Part shown: in pieces, positions 1-7,728 of the stretch
Layout: the number at the start of each line of letters is the position of its first letter
Position numbering within the stretch: the first letter of the stretch is position 1
Assembly: GCA_018268695.1 (NCBI GenBank)
Contig: JAFDWD010000318.1
Coordinates: 1 to 11,886 of the forward strand
DNA from: Actinomycetota bacterium
GTDB lineage: Bacteria > Actinomycetota > Thermoleophilia > Solirubrobacterales > 70-9
DNA: 11,886 bases
Direction: 5' to 3'
Made by a program: the position numbers and the translations under genes
Notes under the pieces: model-generated
Seen by the model: the letters and a program-made list of their open reading frames with translations, nothing else
The model's database searches: none
Told to the model about the DNA's origin: nothing

Positions 1-552
1 CAGGGAGCCGGAGCCGACCTTGCCGTCGAAGGAGATGTGGCGCCCGGGCAGGTGCCAGCCGCGCGGGCGGACCAGCAGGGTCGCCGTCTCCGGGGCGAGC
101 TCGTAGTGGCGGCCGTCGGAGGCCTCGTAGGTGATCGTCCCCTCGATCGCGTCGATCAGGTTGGCGTGGCCGGAGACCTGGTTCGCCCAGGTCGGCGAGT
201 TGGCGTCCTCGAAGTCGGCCATGAATCCCTTGGCGCCCGAGTTCAGCGCGTTGATCACGAGCTTGCGGTCGGTCGGCCCGGTGATCTCGACCCGGCGGTC
301 GGCGTAGTCGGCGCGCGGCGGCGCGGTGCGCCAGGAGGAGTCCTCGCGGATCTCGCGCGTCTCAGCGAGGAAGTCGAGCCTGCCGCCGGCGGCGATCTCG
401 GCACGGCGCTCGCGGCGCGCCGTCAGCAGCTCCAGCCGGCGGGCGTCGAAGCGCGCGTGCAGCTCGGTCAGGAAGGCGAGCGCCTCGGCGGAGAGGATCT
501 CGGTGCGGGAGCGCTCGTCGAGGGGGGTGTCGGCGATCGTCGGGGTGGGCAT
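1..552 (-). CDS. aceB: Malate synthase A, N-terminal part (3' end cut by window)
   Basis: Malate synthase condenses glyoxylate with acetyl-CoA to give malate. The 184 codons visible translate to a typical malate synthase A N-terminus. They include the strongly conserved stretch [20 protein letters not shown] (about residues 87-106), then [13 protein letters not shown], and near the edge [12 protein letters not shown], whose first Arg lies in the active-site region of the family. The full protein is usually about 530 aa, so two thirds lie to the left of the window. The ATG at 552 is preceded by AAGGAG (564-569), which starts inside the TAA stop of glcF, so translation is probably coupled to it. 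Being last after glcDEF, it would consume the glyoxylate that glycolate oxidase makes. Family assignment is near certain from sequence; co-function is inferred from the operon and known biochemistry. Confidence 0.96.
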   Translation of the reverse strand, partial: MPTPTIADTPLDERSRTEILSAEALAFLTELHARFDARRLELLTARRERRAEIAAGGRLDFLAETREIREDSSWRTAPPRADYADRRVEITGPTDRKLVINALNSGAKGFMADFEDANSPTWANQVSGHANLIDAIEGTITYEASDGRHYELAPETATLLVRPRGWHLPGRHISFDGKVGSGSL

Positions 553-563
553 CGGGGATTGAT

Positions 564-569
564 CTCCTT
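564..569 (-). promoter_or_regulatory. Ribosome binding site of aceB, overlapping the glcF stop
   Basis: On the minus strand the glcF stop TAA runs into AAGGAG, 11 nt before the aceB ATG at 552. It fixes that start and shows aceB is translated from the glc transcript. Confidence 0.75.
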
Positions 570-1834
570 TACAGGGTTCGTGAGTAGGCGCGGTCGAGGA
601 TCTGGACGGTGTGGAGCGCCGGGATCGGCCGGCCGAGCGCGCCGAGGTGATTCTGGAGCTGGGTGAGACAACCGATGTTGCCGCTGGCGATCATTTCCGC
701 GCCGGTCGCGAGCAGGTTGCGCGCCTTGCGCTCGCCCAGCTCGGTGGCGACCTCCGGTCGTTCGACGTTGTAGATGCCGGCCGAGCCGCAGCAGAGCTCG
801 GCCTCCTCGGGCTGCAGCAGCTCGACCCCCTCGATCTCGGCAAGCAGACGACGCGGGGCGGCGGTCACCTTCTGCGCGTGGGCGAGGTGGCAGGCGTCGT
901 GGTAGGCGATGCGACGCGGGGACGCGAGCGCGGGCGGGGCCGCGGCGAGGCCGAGCTCGGCGAGGAACTCGGCGACGTCGCGGGTGCGACCGGCGAGGCG
1001 CTCGGCCGCCTCCTCCTCCGGCTCGCCGAGGAAGAGCGCGCCGTACTCCCGCATCCCCGAGCCGCAGCCGGCGGCGGTCGTGATCACCGCGTCGACGTCG
1101 GTCGGGAAGGCGTCGAGGTTGCGGCGGGCGAGCTTGCGCGCGCCCTCGGCCTCGCCGGCGTGCATCGCCAGCGAGCCGCAGCAGCCCTGGCCGGCGGGGA
1201 CGATCACCTCGACCCCGTTGCGGGCGAGGACGCGGCCCGCGGCCCAGCCGATCTCGGGATCGAGCTCCTGCTGCACGCACCCGGCGAGCAGGGCGACGCG
1301 GGCCCGGCGCTCCCCTTCGGCGGGGAAGCTCGGGGGCAGCGGGCGGCGGGCGGGCAGCCGCTCGGGGAGCAGGTCGACCATCGGGCGGAGCGGCTTCGGC
1401 ACCAGCGGACGGGCCTTGCGGGCCACCGCCCCGGTCTTCGCCGCGGCCCGGAACCGCCTCCCGTCGGGAAGCGTGCGCAGGGCGAGCTCACGGCGCAGGC
1501 GCTGCGCCGGCGGGCGCTTGCGCTCGGGCTCGGAGCGGCCGCGGAACTCGGTGATCAGGTCGCCGTACCTGACCCCCGAGGGGCAGGCCGTCTCGCACGC
1601 CTGGCAGCCGAGGCAGTTGTCGAGATAGGGCTGCGCCAGCTCCACCTCCAGCTTGCCTTCGAGCACCTCTTTCATCAGGAAGATGCGCCCCCGGGGCGAA
1701 TCCATCTCCTCGCCCATCGTCACGTAGGTGGGGCAGGTCGGCAGGCAGAAGCCGCAGTGGACGCAGGACTCGATCGGATCGGTCATCAGCGGGCCGCGCA
1801 CGCCGAGGCTCTCGGTCGGGATCTCGTGCTTCAT
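569..1834 (-). CDS. glcF: Glycolate oxidase iron-sulfur subunit GlcF
   Basis: This 421-aa protein is the electron-transfer subunit of glycolate oxidase; it passes electrons from the FAD subunits towards the respiratory chain. Two [4Fe-4S] ferredoxin motifs lie at the N-terminus: C24-x2-C27-x2-C30-x3-C34-P and C74-x2-C77-x2-C80-x3-C84-P. Two CCG (cysteine-rich, heterodisulfide-reductase-type) domains follow, with C186 ... C218-C219-G and C257, then C315 ... C348-C349-G. Length is close to E. coli GlcF (about 407 aa). The start ATG at 1834 overlaps the glcE stop as ATGA, and its distance to the first Cys matches E. coli GlcF. A second ATG at codon 17 is possible but less likely. A lactate or other 2-hydroxyacid oxidase FeS subunit is the main alternative; GlcD and GlcE upstream favour glycolate. 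Confidence 0.95.
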   Translation of the reverse strand: MKHEIPTESLGVRGPLMTDPIESCVHCGFCLPTCPTYVTMGEEMDSPRGRIFLMKEVLEGKLEVELAQPYLDNCLGCQACETACPSGVRYGDLITEFRGRSEPERKRPPAQRLRRELALRTLPDGRRFRAAAKTGAVARKARPLVPKPLRPMVDLLPERLPARRPLPPSFPAEGERRARVALLAGCVQQELDPEIGWAAGRVLARNGVEVIVPAGQGCCGSLAMHAGEAEGARKLARRNLDAFPTDVDAVITTAAGCGSGMREYGALFLGEPEEEAAERLAGRTRDVAEFLAELGLAAAPPALASPRRIAYHDACHLAHAQKVTAAPRRLLAEIEGVELLQPEEAELCCGSAGIYNVERPEVATELGERKARNLLATGAEMIASGNIGCLTQLQNHLGALGRPIPALHTVQILDRAYSRTL

Positions 1835-2949
1835 CGCGCGGCTCCGGCAAAGACGCCGGCGGGATCGAGGGCAGACGCCACGCGGCGGGCGAAGGCACCC
1901 CCGGACCGACGCTCGCCGAGCAGCGGCTCGGCGAGAGGCTCGCCGGTCAGCGCGACGCCGCTGAGCGCCTGTGCCGCCAGGAGGTCCGACAGCTCGGCGA
2001 GCGGGGTCGCCGCCGGCCAGGCGACCCAGGCGACGTTGGCGGCGAGCCCGTAGCGACGCTCGACCCCGCGGCGCCCGAGCTCCGCGTCGAGCGCGACGAC
2101 CTTACGCGGAGAGAGCGGCACGACGACCAGCCGCGCTTCGCCCCCGACCCACGCGAACCGCCGCGCCTCCCCCCAATACGCCCCGTCCAACTCGTCCTCC
2201 CCCACCGCCAGCTGTTCCTTATGGACCTGTGGCGTCCATAAGGAACAGCTGGAGGCGAGGCGGGTGGCGCGGGCCTCGATCAGCTCGGCGGAGCCGGCGA
2301 TGCGGGCGGTGACGGTGCCGTCGGGGGCGAGGTCCAGGGCCACGGGCGGGACCGGGCCGCGGGCCAGTTCGGCGATCGCCTCGAGGCCCTCTGCCAGGCC
2401 CCGGCCGGGAAGCCGCACCGTCGCCGTGGCCTCCAGGCGCGGGAAGACCTTCAGCGAGAGCTCGGTCATCACGCCGAGCCGGCCGAGGCTGCCGACCATC
2501 AGCTTCGGCAGGTCGAACCCGGCGGCGTTCTTCACCACTTTGCCGCCGCCCATCGCGACCCGGCCGGTGCCGTCGACGAAGCGGACGCCGACGACGAAGT
2601 CGCGGATCCCGGCGGCGAAGCCGTTCGGGCCGGTCACCCCGGCGGCCACCGCGCCGCCGATCGTCGCGGCGTCGCCGAGGCGGGGCGGGTCGAAGGGCAG
2701 GTGCTGGCCGTGCGACGCCAACATCGCGTCGATCTCGTCCAGCCTGGTGCCGGGGCGGGCGGTGAAGGTCAGCTCGGCGGGGTCGTAGTCGACGACGCCC
2801 GCGAGGCCGCCGACGTCCAGGGCCCGCAGGGGGCCGTCGGGTTCGGGCGCGGTGGCGGTGTGCGTCCCCCCCGCCACCGGGATCAACGGCGCGCCTTCGC
2901 GGACCGCCTCCTGCACCTCGGCGGCGGTGTTCGCGACCACGGCGCTCAT
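1831..2949 (-). CDS. glcE: Glycolate oxidase FAD-binding subunit GlcE
   Basis: A 372-aa FAD_binding_4 protein, shorter than GlcD, as expected for GlcE. The FAD-binding part contains PVAGGTHT (24-31), then [20 protein letters not shown] (91-110) and [27 protein letters not shown] (134-160), the most conserved GlcE stretch. With GlcD and GlcF it forms membrane-associated glycolate oxidase (glycolate to glyoxylate). Both ends overlap neighbours as ATGA (glcD stop at 2946-2948, glcF ATG at 1834), so translation is coupled. Oddity: residues about 233-248 ([16 protein letters not shown]) are encoded by a 45-bp palindrome at 2208-2252 and look foreign, with TGT, TTA and GAA codons that are otherwise rare here. 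The reading frame stays open across it, so the protein is probably intact with an altered or added loop. Confidence 0.93.
   Translation of the reverse strand: MSAVVANTAAEVQEAVREGAPLIPVAGGTHTATAPEPDGPLRALDVGGLAGVVDYDPAELTFTARPGTRLDEIDAMLASHGQHLPFDPPRLGDAATIGGAVAAGVTGPNGFAAGIRDFVVGVRFVDGTGRVAMGGGKVVKNAAGFDLPKLMVGSLGRLGVMTELSLKVFPRLEATATVRLPGRGLAEGLEAIAELARGPVPPVALDLAPDGTVTARIAGSAELIEARATRLASSCSLWTPQVHKEQLAVGEDELDGAYWGEARRFAWVGGEARLVVVPLSPRKVVALDAELGRRGVERRYGLAANVAWVAWPAATPLAELSDLLAAQALSGVALTGEPLAEPLLGERRSGGAFARRVASALDPAGVFAGAAR
2208..2252. repeat. 45-bp perfect inverted repeat inside glcE (19-bp arms, 7-nt loop)
   Basis: The left arm CCAGCTGTTCCTTATGGAC (2208-2226) is the exact reverse complement of 2234-2252, separated by the 7-nt loop CTGTGGC. 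The total of 45 bp equals 15 codons, so an insertion of this unit would keep the glcE frame. It is richer in A/T than its surroundings and includes a TTA Leu codon on the coding strand. No T-run follows, so it is not an ordinary terminator. It could be a small dispersed palindromic element (REP- or RPE-like) or an mRNA hairpin. I see no second copy and no clear target duplication in this window. Confidence 0.9.
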
Positions 2950-4337
2950 GCGGGCACCGCCGGGGGGATCAGCATCTTGCCGCGATTGGCGAGACGCAGC
3001 GGGTCGACGGCGGCGCGCAGGTCCTCCATCAAGGCCAGGTCGTCGGTCCCGAACATCAGCTTCATGTAGTCGCGCTTCTCGACGCCGACACCGTGCTCGC
3101 CGGTGATCGAGCCGCCCAGCTCGACGCAGAGGGCGAGGATGTCGGCGGCCAGCTCCTCGGCGCGCTCGACCGCGCCGTCCTGGCGGCCGTCGAAGAGGAT
3201 CAGCGGATGGAGGTTGCCGTCGCCGGCGTGGAAGACGTTGGCGACGCGGATCCCGCGCTCGGCGCTCAGCCGGTCGATTTCGCGCAGTGCCTCGCCGAGG
3301 CGGGTGCGGGGCACGACGCCGTCCTGGACGATGTAGTCGGGCGAGAGCCAGCCGACCGCGGAGAAGGCGCTCTTCCGGCCCTTCCAGATCAGCGCCCGCT
3401 CCTCCGGATCGGCGGTGGTCCGCATCTCGCCGCAGCCGGACTCGCGCAGCAGCCCTTCGACCGCGCCGAGCTCCTTCTCGACCACCGTCTCCTCGCCCTC
3501 GAGCTCGACGATGAGGAGCGCCTCGCCGGCGGGATAGCCGGGCTTCACCGACGCCTCGGCAGCCTCCATCGCGAGCGCGTCCATGATCTCCATCGCGACC
3601 GGCACGAGGCCGGCGCCGACGATCGCCGCGACCGCGTCCCCCGCCCGCTCCAGCGAGTCGAAGACGGCGAGCGCGGTGCGCACCGATTCGGGGACCGGGA
3701 CCAACCGCAGCGTCGCCTCGACGGCGATGCCGAAGAGCCCCTCGCAGCCGCAGAAGACGCCGGCCCAGTCGGGGCCGACGTGCTCGGATGACGCGCCGCC
3801 CAGCTCGACGGTCTCCCCGTCGGGGAGGACCACCCGCAGGCCGAGGATGTGGTTCGCGGTCATCCCGTGCTTGAGGCAGTGGGCGCCGCCGGAGTTGAAG
3901 GCCAGGTTGCCGCCGATCGTGCAGACCGACTGCGACGAGGGGTCGGGCGCGTAGGCGAGGCCGTGGGGCGCGGCGGCGGCGCTGACGGCGAGGTTGATGA
4001 CGCCCGGCTCGACCACCGCGATCCGTGCGTCGGGGTCGACCGAGAGCACCCGATTCAGCCGATTCAGCGCGATCACGATGCCGCCCTCGACCGGGAGCGA
4101 GCCGCCCGACAGCGAGGTGCCGCTGCCGCGGGCGACGAACGGCATCTCGTGCTCGTGGCAGAGCCGGACGACGGTCTCGACCTCCGCGACGCTCTCGATC
4201 ATCACCACCGCGACCGGCCGCTGGTGGAAGGCGGTGAGCGCGTCCGAGCCGAAGGCGGCGAGCTGCGACTCGGACCTCAGCATGCGATCGCCGAGCCCGG
4301 CGCCCTCCAGGGCCGCGAGTAGGCCGTCTGCATCCAT
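2946..4337 (-). CDS. glcD: Glycolate oxidase catalytic subunit GlcD
   Basis: This 463-aa flavoprotein of the FAD_binding_4 / FAD-oxidase C family oxidises glycolate (or a close 2-hydroxyacid) with FAD. The FAD P-loop-like segment is [11 protein letters not shown] (69-79). [21 protein letters not shown] follows from 131 to 151. The C-terminal substrate domain has [12 protein letters not shown] (H370, H377) and [14 protein letters not shown] (E414, H415), all typical of GlcD. Length agrees with GlcD (about 470-500 aa). The ATG at 4337 has no Shine-Dalgarno, but a TATAGA hexamer ends 7 nt before it, so the message may be leaderless. It is the first gene of the glcDEF-aceB operon and shares its upstream region with a divergent gene. 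D-lactate dehydrogenase is the near paralogue; separate GlcE and GlcF plus malate synthase make glycolate more likely. Confidence 0.95.
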   Translation of the reverse strand: MDADGLLAALEGAGLGDRMLRSESQLAAFGSDALTAFHQRPVAVVMIESVAEVETVVRLCHEHEMPFVARGSGTSLSGGSLPVEGGIVIALNRLNRVLSVDPDARIAVVEPGVINLAVSAAAAPHGLAYAPDPSSQSVCTIGGNLAFNSGGAHCLKHGMTANHILGLRVVLPDGETVELGGASSEHVGPDWAGVFCGCEGLFGIAVEATLRLVPVPESVRTALAVFDSLERAGDAVAAIVGAGLVPVAMEIMDALAMEAAEASVKPGYPAGEALLIVELEGEETVVEKELGAVEGLLRESGCGEMRTTADPEERALIWKGRKSAFSAVGWLSPDYIVQDGVVPRTRLGEALREIDRLSAERGIRVANVFHAGDGNLHPLILFDGRQDGAVERAEELAADILALCVELGGSITGEHGVGVEKRDYMKLMFGTDDLALMEDLRAAVDPLRLANRGKMLIPPAVPA

Positions 4338-4362
4338 GTTGCATCTATATCGCATCTGTCTT
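4330..4362. repeat. Three GCATC direct repeats at 11-bp spacing in the divergent promoter
   Basis: GCATC begins at 4330, 4341 and 4352, giving three 11-mers in a row: GCATCCATGTT, GCATCTATATC and GCATCTGTCTT. The spacing is about one helical turn and the array spans the glcD start and the divergent intergenic DNA, as a regulator-binding array could. The first copy is inside glcD codons 1-3, so part of the pattern may be chance. Confidence 0.45.
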
Positions 4363-4380
4363 GATATAACACCCTTCGAT
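4338..4380. promoter_or_regulatory. Compact divergent promoter region between glcD and the FAH-family gene
   Basis: These 43 bp between the divergent genes are clearly A/T-richer than their surroundings. On the plus strand TATAAC (4365-4370, five of six bases of TATAAT) lies 10 nt before the likely TTG start at 4381. On the minus strand TATAGA (4345-4350) lies 7 nt before the glcD ATG. Neither start has a Shine-Dalgarno, so both transcripts may be leaderless. No convincing -35 hexamer at normal spacing is visible for either direction, so the sites are tentative. Confidence 0.5.
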
Positions 4381-5076
4381 TTGACTTCGGCGACCGAAAA
4401 CTCGCTCCGAGAGGGCCTCGCCCGCGGCCAGGAGGCGTTCCGCGACGGCGTCGGCCGAAGCGCCGGGCGTCTGGGCTGGAAGGCCGGCTTCGGGACGGCG
4501 GCGGCGATGGAGAAGCTGGGTACCTCGGGGCCGCTGGCCGCGCCGCTGAGCGATGCGACGCTGGCCCCCTCGGGGACCGCGTTCGACATCTCCGGCTGGG
4601 ACAAACCGGTCCTCGAGCCGGAGGTCGCCGTGCTGCTCGCCGCCGACATCGAGGCGGGACGGAGCGGCGTCGAGATCGAAGCCGCCGTCGGTTCGGTCGG
4701 TGCGGCGATCGAGCTGGTCGACCTAGGCGAGGCCGGTGGCGACGCGGGCGCGATCCTCGCCGCGAACATCTTCCACCGCGCTGTCCTGCACGGCGACCTG
4801 GCCCCCCTCGACCCGGGCACCTCGCTCGCCGACCTCCGGGTCGACGTCCGTGCCGGCGGCGAGGACCACGTCCTCGGTGCCGATCCGGCCGCCGTCCTCG
4901 GCGACCTCGTCGACGTGCTCGCCGGGATGGCGGAGCTCCTCGCCCTCGGCGAGGAGCGGCTGCGGGCCGGCGACCTGATCATCACCGGCGCCGCGATCAA
5001 ACCGTTCGAGCTGGCGGGCGGGGAGATCGTCGAGGTGCGGGTCGGAGACTCGGTCGTCTCCGCCCGCATCGACTGA
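4381..5076 (+). CDS. Fumarylacetoacetate hydrolase / 2-keto-4-pentenoate hydratase family protein
   Basis: This 231-aa protein belongs to the FAH superfamily, metal-dependent enzymes that hydrate, hydrolyse or decarboxylate 2-keto-enoic and beta-diketo acids. Seen: GWKAG (32-36), MEKLG (43-47), [12 protein letters not shown] (73-84) with acidic residues E79 and E81 that fit the usual metal ligands, IELVD (110-114), and [10 protein letters not shown] (195-204). The length is that of single-domain MhpD-like hydratases. The start is uncertain: an in-frame ATG at 4336 overlaps the glcD ATG on the other strand, so I prefer TTG at 4381, which gives the family-like N-terminus. It is the only plus-strand gene here and converges on the flavoprotein gene with only 6 bp between the stops. 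The exact substrate cannot be read from sequence; fumarylpyruvate hydrolase or oxaloacetate decarboxylase activities are alternatives. Confidence 0.85.
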   Translation: MTSATENSLREGLARGQEAFRDGVGRSAGRLGWKAGFGTAAAMEKLGTSGPLAAPLSDATLAPSGTAFDISGWDKPVLEPEVAVLLAADIEAGRSGVEIEAAVGSVGAAIELVDLGEAGGDAGAILAANIFHRAVLHGDLAPLDPGTSLADLRVDVRAGGEDHVLGADPAAVLGDLVDVLAGMAELLALGEERLRAGDLIITGAAIKPFELAGGEIVEVRVGDSVVSARID

Positions 5077-5082
5077 GCCGGG

Positions 5083-6021
5083 TCATACGGCGGCGCCCTC
5101 GGGAGCCACCGAGAGGTAGCGGTGGGCGGCGATCGCCGCCGTGGCGCCGTCGCTCGCCGCGTTGACGAGCTGCCGGGGCGAGTCGCGACGCAGGTCGCCC
5201 GCGGCGAACAGCCCCGCGGAACGCGTCGCCATCCAGGCATCGGTCTCGACGTATCCGCTCTCGTCGAGATCCGCCAGGTCGCGCAGCAGGGACGTATTCG
5301 GGTCGAGGCCGACGAAGACGAAGACCCCGGCGGCCTCCACCTCCGACTCCGCTCCCGACCGGACGTCACGCAGCCTGACTCCGGACACCGCGGAATCGCC
5401 GAGGATCTCCGTCGGTTCGCAGAACGGCCGGACCGAGATCCGCTCGTCCGCGAGCACCCGCTCGACCGTCGCCGCGGCCGCGCTCAACCGCGCCTCGCGG
5501 GTGACGATCACCGTCTCGGCGGCGTGCTCGGCGACGGCGAGGGCCTCGTCCGCGGCCGAGTCGCCCCCACCGACGACGATGACCGGACGACCGGCGAAGA
5601 GGGGGCCGTCGCAGCTACCGCAGTAGGACACGCCGACGCCCTGCAGGCGATCCTCCCCGGCGACCCCGAGGCGGCGCAGCCGGGAACCGGTCGCGACGAT
5701 CACCGCGCGTGCCGCCAGCCCCCCTTCGGTGGTCGACACGTCGTAGCCGTCGCCGGCGGCCGCGATCCCCAGCGCCTCGCCGAAGATGAACTCGACCCCG
5801 GACTCCCGTGCCTGTTGCTCGATCTGCGCCGCCAGGTCCATCCCCGTCCGCGCCTCGGAGAGACCGGGGAAGTTCTCGATGTCGGCGACGTTGACGATCT
5901 GACCGCCGACCAGGATGTCGGTCACGCAGGCGGCCCGCAGACCGAGCCGGGCGGCATAGGACGCGGCCGTCAGCGCCGCGACCCCGCCGCCGAGGATGAC
6001 GACGTCGTTATCGGCCGACAT
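5083..6021 (-). CDS. Thioredoxin-reductase-like FAD flavoprotein with CGSC active site
   Basis: A 312-aa member of the low-molecular-weight thioredoxin reductase family, expected to move electrons from a pyridine nucleotide through FAD to a C-x-x-C disulfide and on to a partner protein. Seen: FAD motif GGGVAA (11-16), [15 protein letters not shown] (39-53), VIVATGS (107-113), redox pair C134-GS-C137-D, second dinucleotide motif [10 protein letters not shown] (151-160), and [21 protein letters not shown] (272-292), with the family's AGD and RQ. The usual NADPH-binding HRRxxxR after the second Rossmann motif is absent; TREARLSA stands there (174-181). It may therefore use NADH or another donor. 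The ATG at 6021 has GGAGG 6 nt upstream (6028-6032) and overlaps the preceding gene by 14 nt; GTG at 6039 is less likely. Position suggests it serves the UGSC-type protein encoded just upstream. Confidence 0.9.
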   Translation of the reverse strand: MSADNDVVILGGGVAALTAASYAARLGLRAACVTDILVGGQIVNVADIENFPGLSEARTGMDLAAQIEQQARESGVEFIFGEALGIAAAGDGYDVSTTEGGLAARAVIVATGSRLRRLGVAGEDRLQGVGVSYCGSCDGPLFAGRPVIVVGGGDSAADEALAVAEHAAETVIVTREARLSAAAATVERVLADERISVRPFCEPTEILGDSAVSGVRLRDVRSGAESEVEAAGVFVFVGLDPNTSLLRDLADLDESGYVETDAWMATRSAGLFAAGDLRRDSPRQLVNAASDGATAAIAAHRYLSVAPEGAAV

Positions 6022-6589
6022 CGGCCGCCTCCGCCCCACCCCGGTCCCCGGGACCGCCGTCCTCGACGCCGAAGAGCGCCAGCACCTGGGGCAGCGCTTC
6101 CTGCGCCCGCTCCCGCAGGGCCGCCTCGTCGAGGCTGCTGAGCGGATGCTCCACGAGCGCCCCGGCGAAGTCGGGACGCCCGTGGCGGGCCCCCATCGCC
6201 TGGATCGACTTGACGAACGGTTTGGTGCCGACCGGTACCGCCGGGACGCCCCGCCGCTCGAAGTCGATCGCGATGTGGGTGCTGAGCGCGCTGCACGAGC
6301 TGCAATCGCCGAGCCCGGTCAGCACCACGTCACACTCGGCCGCCATCTCGTCGATCTGCTCCTCGGTCGGGAGCATGATGCCCTCGGTGCGGACCGGCCC
6401 GACGACGGCCTTGATGTCGTAGCGCTCGACCAGCAGGTCGGCGACCGCGGTGAGCATCTCGCGCGCGTTCTGCTTCGAGTTGTACATGACGCCGAGCGTC
6501 GCCCCGTCGAGGCCGGAGCGTTGCGCCGTCCCGGTCGTCTCGAGGTCGCTCTCGGCGGTTGCCACCGGAATCAATACCCGCAGGCTCAT
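6008..6589 (-). CDS. UGSC-family protein, cysteine form (CSSC in place of Sec-GSC)
   Basis: This 193-aa protein matches what I know of the UGSC family of (seleno)proteins. Landmarks are GLGDCSSCS (92-100) at the site where selenoprotein members have GDUGSCS, then FERRGVPAV (110-118), GTKPF (121-125) and a late EHPL (148-151). C96 is encoded by TGC, so no selenocysteine is made; C96-x2-C99 would form a redox pair. Another Cys is C86. The biochemical function of the family is not known to me. The ATG at 6589 overlaps the upstream stop as ATGA, with GGAG 7 nt before it (6597-6600). The gene sits between the DGLPVIPPT protein and a thioredoxin-reductase-like gene, which suggests a thiol-based reductase cycle. 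The last 20 residues are Gly/Asp-rich and probably disordered. Confidence 0.8.
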   Translation of the reverse strand: MSLRVLIPVATAESDLETTGTAQRSGLDGATLGVMYNSKQNAREMLTAVADLLVERYDIKAVVGPVRTEGIMLPTEEQIDEMAAECDVVLTGLGDCSSCSALSTHIAIDFERRGVPAVPVGTKPFVKSIQAMGARHGRPDFAGALVEHPLSSLDEAALRERAQEALPQVLALFGVEDGGPGDRGGAEAADVGR

Positions 6590-7665
6590 CGTGGATCTCC
6601 GTTCGTCTCGATTGCGGCGGTCACGTAGTCGCCGTAGGGAACTCCGTACGCCCAGTTGGTGATCACCGAGGAGACGCCGGCGTTGTTGCCGCCGCCGACG
6701 ATCAGCAGGACGTCCTCGGGCCCGCTCAGGCCCTGCAGGTGGTCGACGCCGTCCACGGTCACGATCCGGTCCTCCGGCAGGTCGACCATGCCGACCGCGG
6801 CCAGCTCGGCGACGGGCCGACGACAGTGCTCGTGGAGGAACTGCTTGACGTCTTTCTTCGACCAGCCGAAGCCGGCGATGATGTTGGCGTGCTCGGGGCC
6901 CATGACCACGACCTTGAGCGGGGTGACCACGGCGGTCGCCAGTGCCGCCAGACGCGACATCGTGTCGGCGATCGAGAGCAGGATCCCCTCCGGCGAGTGG
7001 CTGAGGCGATTCTCGACCGGTTCCGGGCCGCGGGCGCTCACCGAGGTGACCGTGCTCTCGTCGGGGGCGAAGCCGCGGTCGACGTGCAACGGGTCCCAAG
7101 GGCTTTCGGCCTCGTTCTCGGCGATGCAGAAGCTGTACTTGCCGGGGTGCCCCTGGGACGCGTTGTCGACCACGCCCGGCGTGAACCCGCAGGCGTTGAT
7201 CAAGATCAGGCGGATCGCCCGTCCGATCGTCGCGTTCGCCCGCTTGCCCGGGCCGTAGATGTTGATCCCGCCGTTGATGTCGAGCCGGTCCCGGATCGGG
7301 CCGTTGACGATCTGCAGCTGACCGCCGCCGCCGGTGCTGTTGCCGGAGATGTAGAAGAACTCGGGATCGCCCGAGCCCCAGCGCGGGTCGGACCAGTTCC
7401 GCACCGTGGTGAGGATCACCGGGAAGTACTCCGGCAGGCATCCGGCCATGACCGCGTTGATCGCGGCCAGCCGCACCGTCACCCGGCGCTGGGTCATCGG
7501 AAGTTCGAGCAAGACCTCCTCCCGCCCGAGGCCGGTCTGCGCCAGGAACTCCTCGACCCTGTCCTCGGTCGGCGGGATGACGGGCAGTCCGTCGGTCCAG
7601 CCGCGCTCCTGGAACGTCTCGATTGCAGCGAACGCATCGGGTGCCTCCAGTACGTCGGTGCTCAC
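6586..7665 (-). CDS. DGLPVIPPT-motif protein, partner of the UGSC-family protein (function unknown)
   Basis: The 359-aa product has no function I can name. Recognisable landmarks are GWTDGLPVIPPTEDRVEEFL (22-41), GNSTGGGGQLQIVNGP (108-123), GGINIYGPGKRANATIGRA (132-150), MGPEHANIIAGFGWSKKDV (255-273) and GGGNNAGVSSVITNW (324-338). Cysteines are at 76, 159, 180 and 281. There is no signal peptide or membrane segment, so it is probably cytosolic. I have seen proteins opening with this DGLPVIPPT element beside or fused to UGSC-type domains, so I infer a substrate-binding or catalytic partner; this is memory, not a search. The GTG start at 7665 is well supported by AAGGAGG (7671-7677) 5 nt upstream, the strongest ribosome site in the window, and the 3' end overlaps the next gene as ATGA. 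It would be cytosolic and co-translated with the UGSC protein. Confidence 0.75.
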   Translation of the reverse strand: MSTDVLEAPDAFAAIETFQERGWTDGLPVIPPTEDRVEEFLAQTGLGREEVLLELPMTQRRVTVRLAAINAVMAGCLPEYFPVILTTVRNWSDPRWGSGDPEFFYISGNSTGGGGQLQIVNGPIRDRLDINGGINIYGPGKRANATIGRAIRLILINACGFTPGVVDNASQGHPGKYSFCIAENEAESPWDPLHVDRGFAPDESTVTSVSARGPEPVENRLSHSPEGILLSIADTMSRLAALATAVVTPLKVVVMGPEHANIIAGFGWSKKDVKQFLHEHCRRPVAELAAVGMVDLPEDRIVTVDGVDHLQGLSGPEDVLLIVGGGNNAGVSSVITNWAYGVPYGDYVTAAIETNGDPR

Positions 7666-7670
7666 GCTTC

Positions 7671-7677
7671 CCTCCTT
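7671..7677 (-). promoter_or_regulatory. Strong Shine-Dalgarno (AAGGAGG) of the DGLPVIPPT gene
   Basis: AAGGAGG lies 5 nt before the GTG start at 7665, inside the 63-bp gap (7666-7728) that separates the transporter genes from the redox trio. It decides the GTG start. I see no convincing promoter or terminator hairpin in the gap, so the trio is probably read through from the transporter but with its own strong translation initiation. Confidence 0.8.
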
Positions 7678-7728
7678 GGTTCTTTCGTCGTCAGGTCAGA
7701 TGGGACGGTTGGGCAGGTCGGTTCGCCC

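Noticed and set aside
2208..2252. Rho-independent terminator within glcE
   Set aside because: The hairpin has no following T-run on either strand and lies in an open, conserved reading frame with coupled genes downstream.
1831..4344. Apparent fused minus-strand frame running through glcD and glcE
   Set aside because: The upstream half is glcD read in the wrong frame and is Arg-rich nonsense; only the portion from 2949 down encodes GlcE.
4336..4380. ATG at 4336 as the start of the FAH-family gene
   Set aside because: It would overlap the glcD start codon on the other strand and put the -10-like TATAAC inside the coding region; the extra residues are not family-like. It remains possible.
2946..5369. 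807-codon minus-strand frame extending glcD upstream
   Set aside because: Everything before the ATG at 4337 is antisense to the FAH-family gene and low-complexity; GlcD family length fits the 4337 start.
6022..6039. GTG at 6039 as the start of the flavoprotein
   Set aside because: The ATG at 6021 has GGAGG at ideal spacing and begins just before the FAD motif, as in relatives.
6302..6304. Selenocysteine codon in the UGSC-family gene
   Set aside because: The codon is TGC, so it is ordinary Cys; no TGA lies in frame inside the gene.
7666..7728. Promoter or terminator in the gap between the ATPase gene and the redox trio
   Set aside because: Only a Shine-Dalgarno sequence is clear; there is no -35/-10 pair and no stable stem with a T-run.
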